A stretch of 64,000 nt of DNA. Origin: an uncultured Agrobacterium sp. (lineage in GTDB: Bacteria; Pseudomonadota; Alphaproteobacteria; Rhizobiales; Rhizobiaceae). Shown here one piece after another: positions 55,053 through 63,138 of this stretch (positions are counted from its first letter, which is position 1; each line of letters begins with the position of its first letter). The stretch covers positions 124,001 through 188,000 of the forward strand of contig CAJYTK010000021.1 of the NCBI GenBank assembly GCA_913777615.1. The letters are read 5' to 3'. The notes below the pieces were generated by a model that had not been told where the DNA came from, did no database searches, and saw only the letters and a program-made list of their open reading frames with translations. Position numbers and translations under genes: made by a program.

Positions 55053-56063
55053 TTACCTCATGGCTTTCAGGCGGCGCACGACGATTGGAATGGCGATGGT
55101 GATGATCAACAGAAGGCCGACAAAGATCGACATGACAATGCCCGGAACGTTGAGGAGACCAAGACCGAATGTAACCAGCCCCATGACGAAAGCGGCAATC
55201 ACCACTCCGCCGATTGTTCCGGAGCCGCCCAGGATCGACACGCCCCCGAGCACGACCATCGTCACGACTTCCAATTCCCACCCTTGAGCGATTGAGGGGC
55301 GCGTGGAGCCGAGCCGCGAGGTGAGGCAGACGGCGGCGATACCGCTCATCAGGCCGGTAAGGAGAAAGAGAATGAACTTGACGCGCTCCACGGCGACGCC
55401 GGAAAATCTTGCGGCGAACGGATTGTTGCCGATGACATAGACCTGTCGTCCAAAATTCGTCGCATGCAGTAGGATCGCAAAGGCGATCGCCATCAGCACA
55501 AAGAGAACGAATTCGAAGGAGATCGCCCAGAACACGTAGCCCTGGCCGAAGTAAGCGAAGTCTTCGGGATATTTGCCGAAGGCCTGGTCGCCCAGAACCA
55601 TGTAGGAAACGCCGCGAAACAGGCTCATGGTGCCGATGGTGACGACGATGGACGGAAGCTTAAGTCCTGCAACAAGAAAGCCATTAAAAGCGCCACAGGC
55701 CAAGCCAACGCCAATGCCGATTGCCACCAGCCCAGGCGTTCCCACACCCATCTGTACCGCGTAACCCATAGCAGTGGAGGCGAGTGCGATGATGGCCGCA
55801 ACCGACAGGTCGATTTCACCGGCGATAATGAGAAGCGCCATGGCAAAGGCGATCATCGCCTTTTCGGTGAAGTTGAAGGTGGCGTCAGAGAGGTTCCAGG
55901 CGTTGAGAAAGTATGGTGAGGCCAGCGAGTTGGCGATGAAGATCAGGATTGCGACGCCAAGCAGCAGCACTTCCCAGCTTGCCATGATGCGGCGGAAAGG
56001 CGTGCCGAGCTTGTCCGGAATGATGCGAGGTGACACCTGCGGTTGGAATTGATCGATGCTCAT
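55053..56063 (-). CDS. rhaQ: Rhamnose ABC transporter permease (RhaQ)
   Basis: This 336-aa permease of the CUT2 (ribose/RbsC) family has about 9-10 helices. The family segment AGEIDLSVAAIIALAS and the EAA-like FNGFLVAGLKLPSIVVTIGT are present. With RhaP it forms the membrane channel. It overlaps rhaP by 4 bp and is followed at once by rhaM. Confidence 0.93.
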   Translation of the reverse strand: MSIDQFQPQVSPRIIPDKLGTPFRRIMASWEVLLLGVAILIFIANSLASPYFLNAWNLSDATFNFTEKAMIAFAMALLIIAGEIDLSVAAIIALASTAMGYAVQMGVGTPGLVAIGIGVGLACGAFNGFLVAGLKLPSIVVTIGTMSLFRGVSYMVLGDQAFGKYPEDFAYFGQGYVFWAISFEFVLFVLMAIAFAILLHATNFGRQVYVIGNNPFAARFSGVAVERVKFILFLLTGLMSGIAAVCLTSRLGSTRPSIAQGWELEVVTMVVLGGVSILGGSGTIGGVVIAAFVMGLVTFGLGLLNVPGIVMSIFVGLLLIITIAIPIVVRRLKAMR

Positions 56064-57067
56064 GCCGCAGCCTCCTTGCTATGTTCCGTGGCGGCTCTGT
56101 CACGCAATATGATGCGGCCTTTGCGCGCTTCTGCGCGCGCGTTGAAGACCACGGCCAGCACGATCACGATGCCGGAGATCGCCATCTGCGCGAATGGAGA
56201 GATCCCGATCACCGGAAGCGCGTTCTTGATGACGCCGAGGAAGAGCGCTCCAAGCACGGCGCCAAGTACCGAGCCGATACCTCCCGCAATCGAGATGCCG
56301 CCGATCACATTTGCCGCGACACTATCCAGTTCGAAGCCTTGAGCGATATCCACATAGGCAACCGCATAGCGTGACACCCATAGATAGCTTGCGAGACCGG
56401 CCAGCGCCCCGGACAGGACAAAGGCGAGAAAGCGCGTGTGACCGACATCGATGCCAGCATAGATCGCAGCATTGGGGTTACCGCCTGACGCATAGGCCGC
56501 CCGACCGAAGGCGGTTCGCTTGAGGATGATCCAGGCAGCGACGATGACGAGGATCGCCACCCAGGAGAGAACCGGCATTCCGAGGAGCGGCGTGCGGGGC
56601 ACGTTGAGAAATGTCGGGGACATCTGATGGGCGTTGACCCATGCGCCGCCCGACAAAACGAAGGCCATGCCGCGATAGATGGTGAGTGTACCAAGTGTCA
56701 CCACGATGGAGGGAAGGCCAAGCCACCAGACGAGAATACCGTTAATCGAACCGAGCAGCGCTCCGATGCCGACAGCCATGGCGATCAAGAGGGGAAGTGG
56801 CACGCCGGGGAATGCGGCATTGGTCATCGCCACCGCCATGCCGGTAAATGCAAGATTGGCCGCCACCGACAGATCGATCGATTTCGTCAGTATCACCGTC
56901 ATCTGTCCCAAGGCCAGAATGATCAGGATCGAGGTATCGTTGAAGATATTGACAAGATTGGCTGGTCGCTCAAAGCCCGCAGACCGCTGCGAAAAGCCGA
57001 TGATGAGCAGAATGATGATGCCTGCCAGCAGCCATTCACGGTTCTTCAAAAGTGTCTTCATGCGCAT
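56060..57067 (-). CDS. rhaP: Rhamnose ABC transporter permease (RhaP)
   Basis: This 335-aa CUT2 permease has the motif LTKSIDLSVAANLAFTGMAV and the cytoplasmic coupling region INGILVWWLGLPSIVVTLGT. About ten helices are predicted. It starts 6 bp after the ATPase gene and overlaps the rhaQ start. Confidence 0.93.
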   Translation of the reverse strand: MRMKTLLKNREWLLAGIIILLIIGFSQRSAGFERPANLVNIFNDTSILIILALGQMTVILTKSIDLSVAANLAFTGMAVAMTNAAFPGVPLPLLIAMAVGIGALLGSINGILVWWLGLPSIVVTLGTLTIYRGMAFVLSGGAWVNAHQMSPTFLNVPRTPLLGMPVLSWVAILVIVAAWIILKRTAFGRAAYASGGNPNAAIYAGIDVGHTRFLAFVLSGALAGLASYLWVSRYAVAYVDIAQGFELDSVAANVIGGISIAGGIGSVLGAVLGALFLGVIKNALPVIGISPFAQMAISGIVIVLAVVFNARAEARKGRIILRDRAATEHSKEAAA

Positions 57068-57073
57068 TTCCCC

Positions 57074-58642
57074 TCACGCATTTCCGGTGGCGGCGCGCAC
57101 CAGCTTTTCCGGCGAGAACTCCGCCCGGTCGAATGTGCCGGCCATCAGCCCTTCACGCATCACGATCGCGCGGTCGGACATGCCAAGGATTTCCGGCAGT
57201 TCGGACGAGATCATGATGATGGACAGGCCCTCCGCCGCCAATTCACTGATAAAGCCGTGGACAGCGGCTTTCGAGCCGATGTCGATGCCTTTTGTAGGCT
57301 CGTCCAAAATGATGACCCGCGGCGCAGTCGCCAGCCATTTGCCGATCACCACCTTTTGCTGGTTGCCACCGGATAGTGTTCCTACAGGCACGGAAAGCGC
57401 GGCTGCACGCAAATCAAGGCGCGTTGCATATTTGCGTGCGAGCGCAAACTCGTTTGCCGCTTTCAGAAATCCCTTGCGCGATGTGCGGGAGAGGGAGGGT
57501 AGAGACATGTTCTGGTAGATCGGCATCTCCAGCGCCAGGCCATGACGTCCCCGCTCTTCCGGCACATAGGCGATACCGGCCCGGATTGCGTCTTCGGGTG
57601 AGTGGATTGTCACGGTTTTGCCGTCCATCTTCAGTGTACCGGATGCAGGTCGGGTCATGCCGAAGATAGACTGGCAGACTTCCGACCGCCCAGCGCCGAT
57701 CAGGCCATAGAGCCCAAGAATTTCGCCCTGTCTCAATTCGAAGGAGATGCCGCGAAACTCCGTTTCGTGGCAGTAATTATCGACTGACAGCACCGTGCCG
57801 CCAATGTTGACGGCTTGTTTCGGAAACGCGTCCTTTACATCGCGACCGACCATCAGCCGAACGATTTCGTCCTGGGCTGTTGCGGCGAGCTTTCCCGCGC
57901 CGACCATGCGTCCATCGCGAAAGACGGCGTAATTTTCGGCAATTTCGTAAACTTCATCGAACTTGTGGCTGATGAACAGGATCGCCTTTCCCTGCCGCTT
58001 GAGATTTTCGACAATGCGGAAAAGATCGTCGATTTCCTTGCGTGACAAAGCCGCCGTCGGCTCGTCCATGATGACGATGCGCGCCTCCACCGACAGGGCA
58101 CGGGCAATCGCCACCAGATGTCGCTGTGCGATGGACAGATCCTTCAGCCGGATGGTGGGGTCGATCTTGCTTTCCAGCCGTTCCAACAAGGCGCGGGATT
58201 TCTCGTTGATCGTTTTCCAATCGATCAGCCCAAAGCGGCCCTTTGGGGCATGTCCGAGAAAGATGTTCTCGCCAACCGAAAGCTCGTCGAACAGAACCGT
58301 TTCCTGATGGATGGCGGTTACACCCGCATCGATGGCATCCTGCGCGCTTTGAAACTGAACGGGCTTGCCATCCAGAAGGATCTCGCCCTCATTGGGCCGA
58401 TAGATACCGGTCAGAATCTTGACCAGCGTGGATTTGCCCGCGCCGTTTTCGCCGATCAGTGCCGTCACTTGTCCGGGGTAGAGCTGAACGTCGACATTAT
58501 CCAGGGCCTTTACGCCTGGAAAAATCTGGCTGATGCCGCGCATCTCGAGAACGGGGTTCAAACGTTCCTCTTCCGTCGCGTAAAGCGCTGCCGTTTCGGT
58601 CATTGTCTCTACTGTCATTTTCTCACGGACCTGCGCGCTCAT
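57074..58642 (-). CDS. rhaT: Rhamnose ABC transporter ATPase (double ABC domain)
   Basis: This 522-aa CUT2-type ATPase has two ABC modules. Domain 1 has Walker A GENGAGKST at 64-72 and Walker B IVIMDEPTAAL with a shortened signature. Domain 2 has the usual degenerate Walker A and a good LSGGNQQK signature with IILDEPTKGID. Several ATGs lie near the front (58642, 58618, 58603) and the true start is uncertain. A strong hairpin separates it from rhaS. The name is as in R. leguminosarum and is not the E. coli rhamnose permease RhaT. Confidence 0.92.
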   Translation of the reverse strand: MSAQVREKMTVETMTETAALYATEEERLNPVLEMRGISQIFPGVKALDNVDVQLYPGQVTALIGENGAGKSTLVKILTGIYRPNEGEILLDGKPVQFQSAQDAIDAGVTAIHQETVLFDELSVGENIFLGHAPKGRFGLIDWKTINEKSRALLERLESKIDPTIRLKDLSIAQRHLVAIARALSVEARIVIMDEPTAALSRKEIDDLFRIVENLKRQGKAILFISHKFDEVYEIAENYAVFRDGRMVGAGKLAATAQDEIVRLMVGRDVKDAFPKQAVNIGGTVLSVDNYCHETEFRGISFELRQGEILGLYGLIGAGRSEVCQSIFGMTRPASGTLKMDGKTVTIHSPEDAIRAGIAYVPEERGRHGLALEMPIYQNMSLPSLSRTSRKGFLKAANEFALARKYATRLDLRAAALSVPVGTLSGGNQQKVVIGKWLATAPRVIILDEPTKGIDIGSKAAVHGFISELAAEGLSIIMISSELPEILGMSDRAIVMREGLMAGTFDRAEFSPEKLVRAATGNA

Positions 58643-58769
58643 GATCGAGCAGAAGAAGCGAAGCCTTCACTCAACGGCATCCCGATGGGTTTACTGATGC
58701 AAACATCCGGCATGCATGATCGATGCTTGGTGCACGCTCGAGGATGACGTCGACTGAGGGCTGTTGGAA

Positions 58770-58803
58770 ACATCTCCCGGCGGCTGGTGTCGCCGGGAGA
58801 TGT
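58770..58803 (-). promoter_or_regulatory. Strong hairpin between rhaS and rhaT
   Basis: A perfect 13-bp stem (ACATCTCCCGGCG at 58770-58782 with CGCCGGGAGATGT at 58791-58803) has an 8-nt loop. It lies directly after the receptor stop. On the minus strand it is followed by TTTCC, so it could either partly terminate transcription or protect the rhaS mRNA 3' end. Confidence 0.8.
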
Positions 58804-58812
58804 CGTCGAGGA

Positions 58813-59823
58813 TCAGAAAATCTTGGAGAACTGATCGATGTTCTTCGCGTCATAGACGAACGGATCGGCCATCGCGGCTTCGCTGTTTTCGCCGACCTTG
58901 ATCTTGCCCATGCGGCCAGCTTCGATTTCCGAGCCCGGCTTGCCGTCGGCATCACCCTTCACGAGGTGGTAGGCGATCTGGGTCGCAGAATAGCCCAGGT
59001 CGATCGGGTTCCAGATGGCGAATTCCTTCGTCGCGCCGGACTTGATCGCGCCCGCCATTTCAGAAGGAAGACCAAGGCCCGTCACATAGACCTGGCCGAT
59101 CTTGCCGGCATCCTTTACGGCCTGCGATGCGGCCAAGACACCGACGGTCGTCGGCGCGACGATAACCTTGACGTTTGGCTGCGAGGTCAACAGACCTTGC
59201 GCTTCACGGTAGCTCTTGTCGGCCAAGTCGTCGCCGTAAACGGTCGTCACCAGATTGAGGCCGGGGAAGTCCTTCAACTGCTTCTTCATCTCCTCGATCC
59301 AGATATTCTGGTTCGTGGAGGTGGTTGTGGCAGAAAGAATGGCGAAGTCGCCCTTGCCACCTTCGAGATGATCCGCTGCAAGCTGCAAGCACATCTTGCC
59401 GATCAGCGCATTGGAGGACGGGTTGAGCTGGAGAGTTCGACCTGCCGGCGCTACACCGGAATCCCAGGAAATAACCTTGATACCACGCTGAGCGGCCTTC
59501 TTCAGTGCCGGAACCACGGCGTCCGGATCGTTTGCCGAGATCGCGATCGCATCGACGCCCTGGGCGATCAGCGAGTTGATGACTTCGATCTGGCCTTCCG
59601 CGGTGGTGGTTGTCGGGCCGGTATAGATGATCTCGACGCCGCCAAGTTCCTTGGCTGCTTCCTGTGCGCCCTTGTTAGCCGCCTCGAAGAAGCCGTTGCC
59701 GAGCGACTTGACCACGAGTGCGATCTTCATGTCTTTCGCCTGGGCGACACTGCCCATACCGGCAACGCCCAATGCCACACCGAGCGCCAGGGCGCGGGTC
59801 AGTTTTCTGCGTGTAAGTTTCAT
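58813..59823 (-). CDS. rhaS: Rhamnose ABC transporter substrate-binding protein
   Basis: This 336-aa periplasmic receptor of the ribose-binding (Peripla_BP_4) family has a signal peptide ending at VAQAKD (about residue 29). Sugar-binding patterns include NSLIAQGVDAIAISANDPDA and VISWDSGVAP. The name follows the R. leguminosarum locus and is not the E. coli activator RhaS. It is the second gene of the operon after rhaR. Confidence 0.93.
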   Translation of the reverse strand: MKLTRRKLTRALALGVALGVAGMGSVAQAKDMKIALVVKSLGNGFFEAANKGAQEAAKELGGVEIIYTGPTTTTAEGQIEVINSLIAQGVDAIAISANDPDAVVPALKKAAQRGIKVISWDSGVAPAGRTLQLNPSSNALIGKMCLQLAADHLEGGKGDFAILSATTTSTNQNIWIEEMKKQLKDFPGLNLVTTVYGDDLADKSYREAQGLLTSQPNVKVIVAPTTVGVLAASQAVKDAGKIGQVYVTGLGLPSEMAGAIKSGATKEFAIWNPIDLGYSATQIAYHLVKGDADGKPGSEIEAGRMGKIKVGENSEAAMADPFVYDAKNIDQFSKIF

Positions 59824-59861
59824 TCCCTTTTCCTCCCGTTAAACCTTCCCTTCGGTGCTCC

Positions 59862-60692
59862 TCAAGCAACCGAAGCGGAATCCTCCTCTGTCGGCGGTTT
59901 GTCCTCCGCCGGCGCGGCCGCTGTTCCGGCGATGACCAGCGTCACTCCCGCGGCCTCCACCATGCGTGCGGCCTCGTCTGAAATGTCCTCGTCGGTGATG
60001 ATGGTCGATACCGTATCCAGTGGCGTCAGGATCAGGCTGGAGCGTTTGCGAAACTTTGAGGAATCGACCATGACGATCAGCTCCTCTGCTTGGCGCATCA
60101 GCTTCTGCTCACTCTGGATCACCATTGCATCGGATTCCATGATGCCGAGCGCGCCCACGCCCTGCGCACCGATAAAAATACTCCGCGCATAGAAATTGCG
60201 GATCGCATCATTTTCAAAAGGCGACAGGATCAGACTCTGGTCGCGATAGATCGCGCCGCCAGGCACACTGACATTGCACTTCGAGTGCTTCACCAGATGC
60301 TCGGCAATGGCGAAAGAGTTGGTCATCACCTGCAGGCGCCGGGCCGACATGTAATGCACCATCTGGAAGGTCGTCGTCCCGCCATTGATGATGATGGCGT
60401 CACCTTCCTCGCACAAATCGACGGCCTTGCGTGCAATTGCGCGTTTCTTATCGATATTGACCGATTCTGACACGCGGAATGGACGTGCCGCCAGATTTCC
60501 AAGCTGTGGCGGATGTACCGCTTCGGCGCCGCCGCGCACTCGGCGCAGTTTTCCCTGAACATGAAGCGAGGCAATATCACGCCGGATCGTCGCTTCCGAC
60601 GCATCCGTCAGCTCGGCGATATCCTGCACCGTCACCACAGGCTTTTCCTGTATGGCGCTCAAGATGATGCGATGGCGTTCGCTCTCGTACAT
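59862..60692 (-). CDS. rhaR: DeoR-family repressor of rhamnose genes
   Basis: This 276-aa DeoR-type regulator has an N-terminal helix-turn-helix (about 18-60, TVQDIAELTDASEATIRRD) and a sugar-phosphate sensing domain (EGDAIIINGGTTTFQMVHYM and IFIGAQGVGALGIME). It is first in the transport operon and divergent from rhaDI, whose shared gap carries the inverted repeat TGTCAATCA. The R. leguminosarum counterpart represses both operons. Confidence 0.92.
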   Translation of the reverse strand: MYESERHRIILSAIQEKPVVTVQDIAELTDASEATIRRDIASLHVQGKLRRVRGGAEAVHPPQLGNLAARPFRVSESVNIDKKRAIARKAVDLCEEGDAIIINGGTTTFQMVHYMSARRLQVMTNSFAIAEHLVKHSKCNVSVPGGAIYRDQSLILSPFENDAIRNFYARSIFIGAQGVGALGIMESDAMVIQSEQKLMRQAEELIVMVDSSKFRKRSSLILTPLDTVSTIITDEDISDEAARMVEAAGVTLVIAGTAAAPAEDKPPTEEDSASVA

Positions 60693-60732
60693 GGGGTCCT
60701 CCTGACCGCAATCTTTCGTAAACTTCTTTCGT

Positions 60733-60829
60733 TGTCAATCAAGTTCGATCAAAAATATCAATGTTGCGGCGCACAATGAAAATTTATGATCGTTTATGAT
60801 TGACATGAAGCTTTTAAATGCGCGATATC
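60733..60829. promoter_or_regulatory. Divergent rhaR/rhaD promoters with RhaR operator candidate
   Basis: TGTCAATCA (60733-60741) and TGATTGACA (60797-60805) are perfect 9-bp inverted arms. Each arm contains a perfect -35 TTGACA reading outwards. The rightward promoter continues with GATATC 18 bp on (60824-60829). The leftward one has a weak AAGATT 17 bp on. A direct repeat TTTATGATCG/TTTATGATTG precedes the right arm. A repressor bound to both arms would block both promoters. Confidence 0.6.
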
Positions 60830-60892
60830 TGCGCTTAAGGGAGGCGAGTTCCTTTGAGAGACTCGCGACAATCGATGTGGGAGGATACTGCG

Positions 60893-62986
60893 ATGGGACA
60901 AACCCGTCTTCTCGAAAATCGCTGGGACGACGCTTATGCAGGAACGCTGGATGAGCCGGGAAAGCTGCTCTATCGCTCCAACCTGCTCGGTGCAGACAAG
61001 CGGATCACCAATTATGGTGGCGGCAATACCTCTGCCAAAGTCTGGGAAACCGACCCGCTCACCAGCAATAAAGTCCGTGTCATGTGGGTCAAGGGATCTG
61101 GCGGCGATGTCGGCACGATCAAACTTGACGGTTTCGCCACCCTCTACATGGAGAAACTTGAAGCGCTGAAGGGCATTTACCGCGGCGTAGACGATGAAGA
61201 CCGTATGGTTGGCTTCCTCCCCCATTGCACGTTCAACCTCAATCCGCGCGCCGCCTCCATCGATACGCCACTGCATGGTTTCGTTCCGTTCGATCATGTC
61301 GATCACATGCATCCCGACGCAATCATTGCCATTGCGGCCTCGAAAAACTCCCGTGAACTGACAAAGGAAGTTTTTGGCAGCGATATCGGCTGGCTACCGT
61401 GGCGTCGCCCCGGCTTCCAGCTCGGTCTCGATCTTGAAGCTTTCGTCAAGGCAAACCCTGATGCCAAGGGCGTCGTGCTGGAAAGCCATGGCTTGTTCAC
61501 GTGGGATAATGATGCAAAGGCCTGCTACGAGCTGACGCTTTCGATCATCAACAAGGCGATCGAATGGTTCGCCGCCAAGACCGAAGGCAAGACGATTTTC
61601 GGCGGTGCCGTCGCGAGCGCCCTCCCCAAGGAAGAGCGGCGGGCGATCGCCGCGCGCCTCATGCCGGAAATTCGGGGACGCATCGGGAAGGACGAACGCA
61701 AGCTCGGCCATTTCGACGATCAGGATGCGGTGCTGGAGTTTGTCAACTCGAAGGAATTGAAGCCGCTCGGCGCGCTTGGAACATCGTGCCCAGACCACTT
61801 TCTGCGCACCAAGATCCGGCCCCTTATCCTCGACCTCGATACGTCGAAACCCGATGTCGATGCGCTGCTGGCTGGCCTCGATCAGGCCCTTGAAGACTAC
61901 CGCGCCGACTACACCCGCTACTACGAGAGCTGCAAACACGCAAATTCGCCGAAGATGCGCGATCCGAATCCTGTCATCTTCCTTATCCCCGGTGTGGGTA
62001 TGTTCTCTTTTGCCAAGGACAAGGCAACGGCTCGTATTGCCGGTGAGTTCTACGTCAACGCCATCAACGTGATGCGTGGCGCCTCCGCCGTTTCGGAGTA
62101 CCAGGGACTGCCGGAACAGGAAGCCTTCGACATCGAATACTGGCTACTGGAAGAAGCAAAGCTTCAGCGCATGCCGAAGCCGAAGAGCCTGGCCGGGAGG
62201 GTGGCATTCATCACCGGTGGCGCCGGAGGTATCGGCCGGGCCACGGCAGAGCGGCTTGCAAGCGAGGGTGCATGCGTCGTCCTTGCCGATATCGATGAAG
62301 GTGCACTCGACAACACAAAGGGTGATTTCGAAAAGAGGTTCAGCGCTGATGCCGTTCGTACGGTCAAGCTGGACGTCACGCAGGAAGATGCCGTCCTTCG
62401 GGCGTTCGCCGAGGCGACCGTCGAGTTTGGCGGCATCGATATCCTTGTTTCCAATGCGGGCATTGCCTCGTCTGCACCGGTTGAAGACACCACACTTGCC
62501 ATGTGGAACAAGAATATCGACATTCTTGCAACGGGCTATTTCCTCGTGTCGCGAGAAGCCTTCCGTCTGTTCCGACGTCAGAAGCTAGGCGGAAATGTCG
62601 TGTTCGTCGCGTCCAAAAACGGTCTGGCATCTTCACCCAACGCATCTGCCTATTGCACGGCGAAGGCCGCAGAAATCCATCTTGCCCGCTGCCTGGGGCT
62701 TGAAGGCGCTGATGCCGGCATTCGCGTGAATACGGTCAACCCCGATGCGGTTCTGCGTGGCTCGAAGATCTGGAACGGCGAGTGGCGCGAGCAGCGCGCG
62801 GCATCCTCCAAGATCGAAGTGGACGATCTGGAAGAACATTACCGCAAGCGCTCCATGCTGAAGCTGAACGTCTTCCCGGAAGATATTGCCGAGGCAATCT
62901 ACTTCCTGGCCTCGGACGCCTCCGCAAAATCGACGGGTAACATTATCAATGTCGATGCCGGCAACGCCCAGAGCTTCACGCGCTGA
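60893..62986 (+). CDS. rhaD: Bifunctional rhamnulose aldolase / short-chain dehydrogenase
   Basis: This 697-aa fusion has an N-terminal class II aldolase domain (about 30-250; HVDHMHPDAI near 135 and ESHGLFTW near 197) and a C-terminal SDR domain (about 425-697; TGGAGGIGRA with Y586 and K590 in YCTAK). It is expected to cleave the rhamnulose (phosphate) and oxidise the lactaldehyde product. The start is ATG at 60893 behind GGGAGGA. The frame extends upstream without support. It is divergent from rhaR and followed by rhaI. Confidence 0.93.
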   Translation: MGQTRLLENRWDDAYAGTLDEPGKLLYRSNLLGADKRITNYGGGNTSAKVWETDPLTSNKVRVMWVKGSGGDVGTIKLDGFATLYMEKLEALKGIYRGVDDEDRMVGFLPHCTFNLNPRAASIDTPLHGFVPFDHVDHMHPDAIIAIAASKNSRELTKEVFGSDIGWLPWRRPGFQLGLDLEAFVKANPDAKGVVLESHGLFTWDNDAKACYELTLSIINKAIEWFAAKTEGKTIFGGAVASALPKEERRAIAARLMPEIRGRIGKDERKLGHFDDQDAVLEFVNSKELKPLGALGTSCPDHFLRTKIRPLILDLDTSKPDVDALLAGLDQALEDYRADYTRYYESCKHANSPKMRDPNPVIFLIPGVGMFSFAKDKATARIAGEFYVNAINVMRGASAVSEYQGLPEQEAFDIEYWLLEEAKLQRMPKPKSLAGRVAFITGGAGGIGRATAERLASEGACVVLADIDEGALDNTKGDFEKRFSADAVRTVKLDVTQEDAVLRAFAEATVEFGGIDILVSNAGIASSAPVEDTTLAMWNKNIDILATGYFLVSREAFRLFRRQKLGGNVVFVASKNGLASSPNASAYCTAKAAEIHLARCLGLEGADAGIRVNTVNPDAVLRGSKIWNGEWREQRAASSKIEVDDLEEHYRKRSMLKLNVFPEDIAEAIYFLASDASAKSTGNIINVDAGNAQSFTR

Positions 62987-62993
62987 CGCTAAA

Positions 62994-63019
62994 ACGCCCG
63001 CCTGTTAACGCGCGGGCGT
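62994..63019 (+). terminator. Hairpin between rhaD and rhaI
   Basis: ACGCCCGC (62994-63001) pairs with GCGGGCGT (63012-63019) around a 10-nt loop, 8 bp after the rhaD stop. No T-tract follows, so it may work as partial terminator or mRNA stabiliser rather than full stop. The 152-bp gap has no gene. Confidence 0.5.
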
Positions 63020-63138
63020 CTCTCAGATGAGACCGATACGTTCAAAAAAGCAAGTTCCACAATCGAGCTCCGGTCCTGCGCGCCAAGAATAATGACTGTG
63101 CGGGCAGCTTGAAAAAAGTGGTGCAGAGGGAGGATGAA

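Noticed and set aside
58723-60192. 489-codon open frame antisense to rhaS and the end of rhaR
   Set aside because: It mirrors the codon pattern of rhaS/rhaR on the other strand, has no domain and crosses two solid genes.
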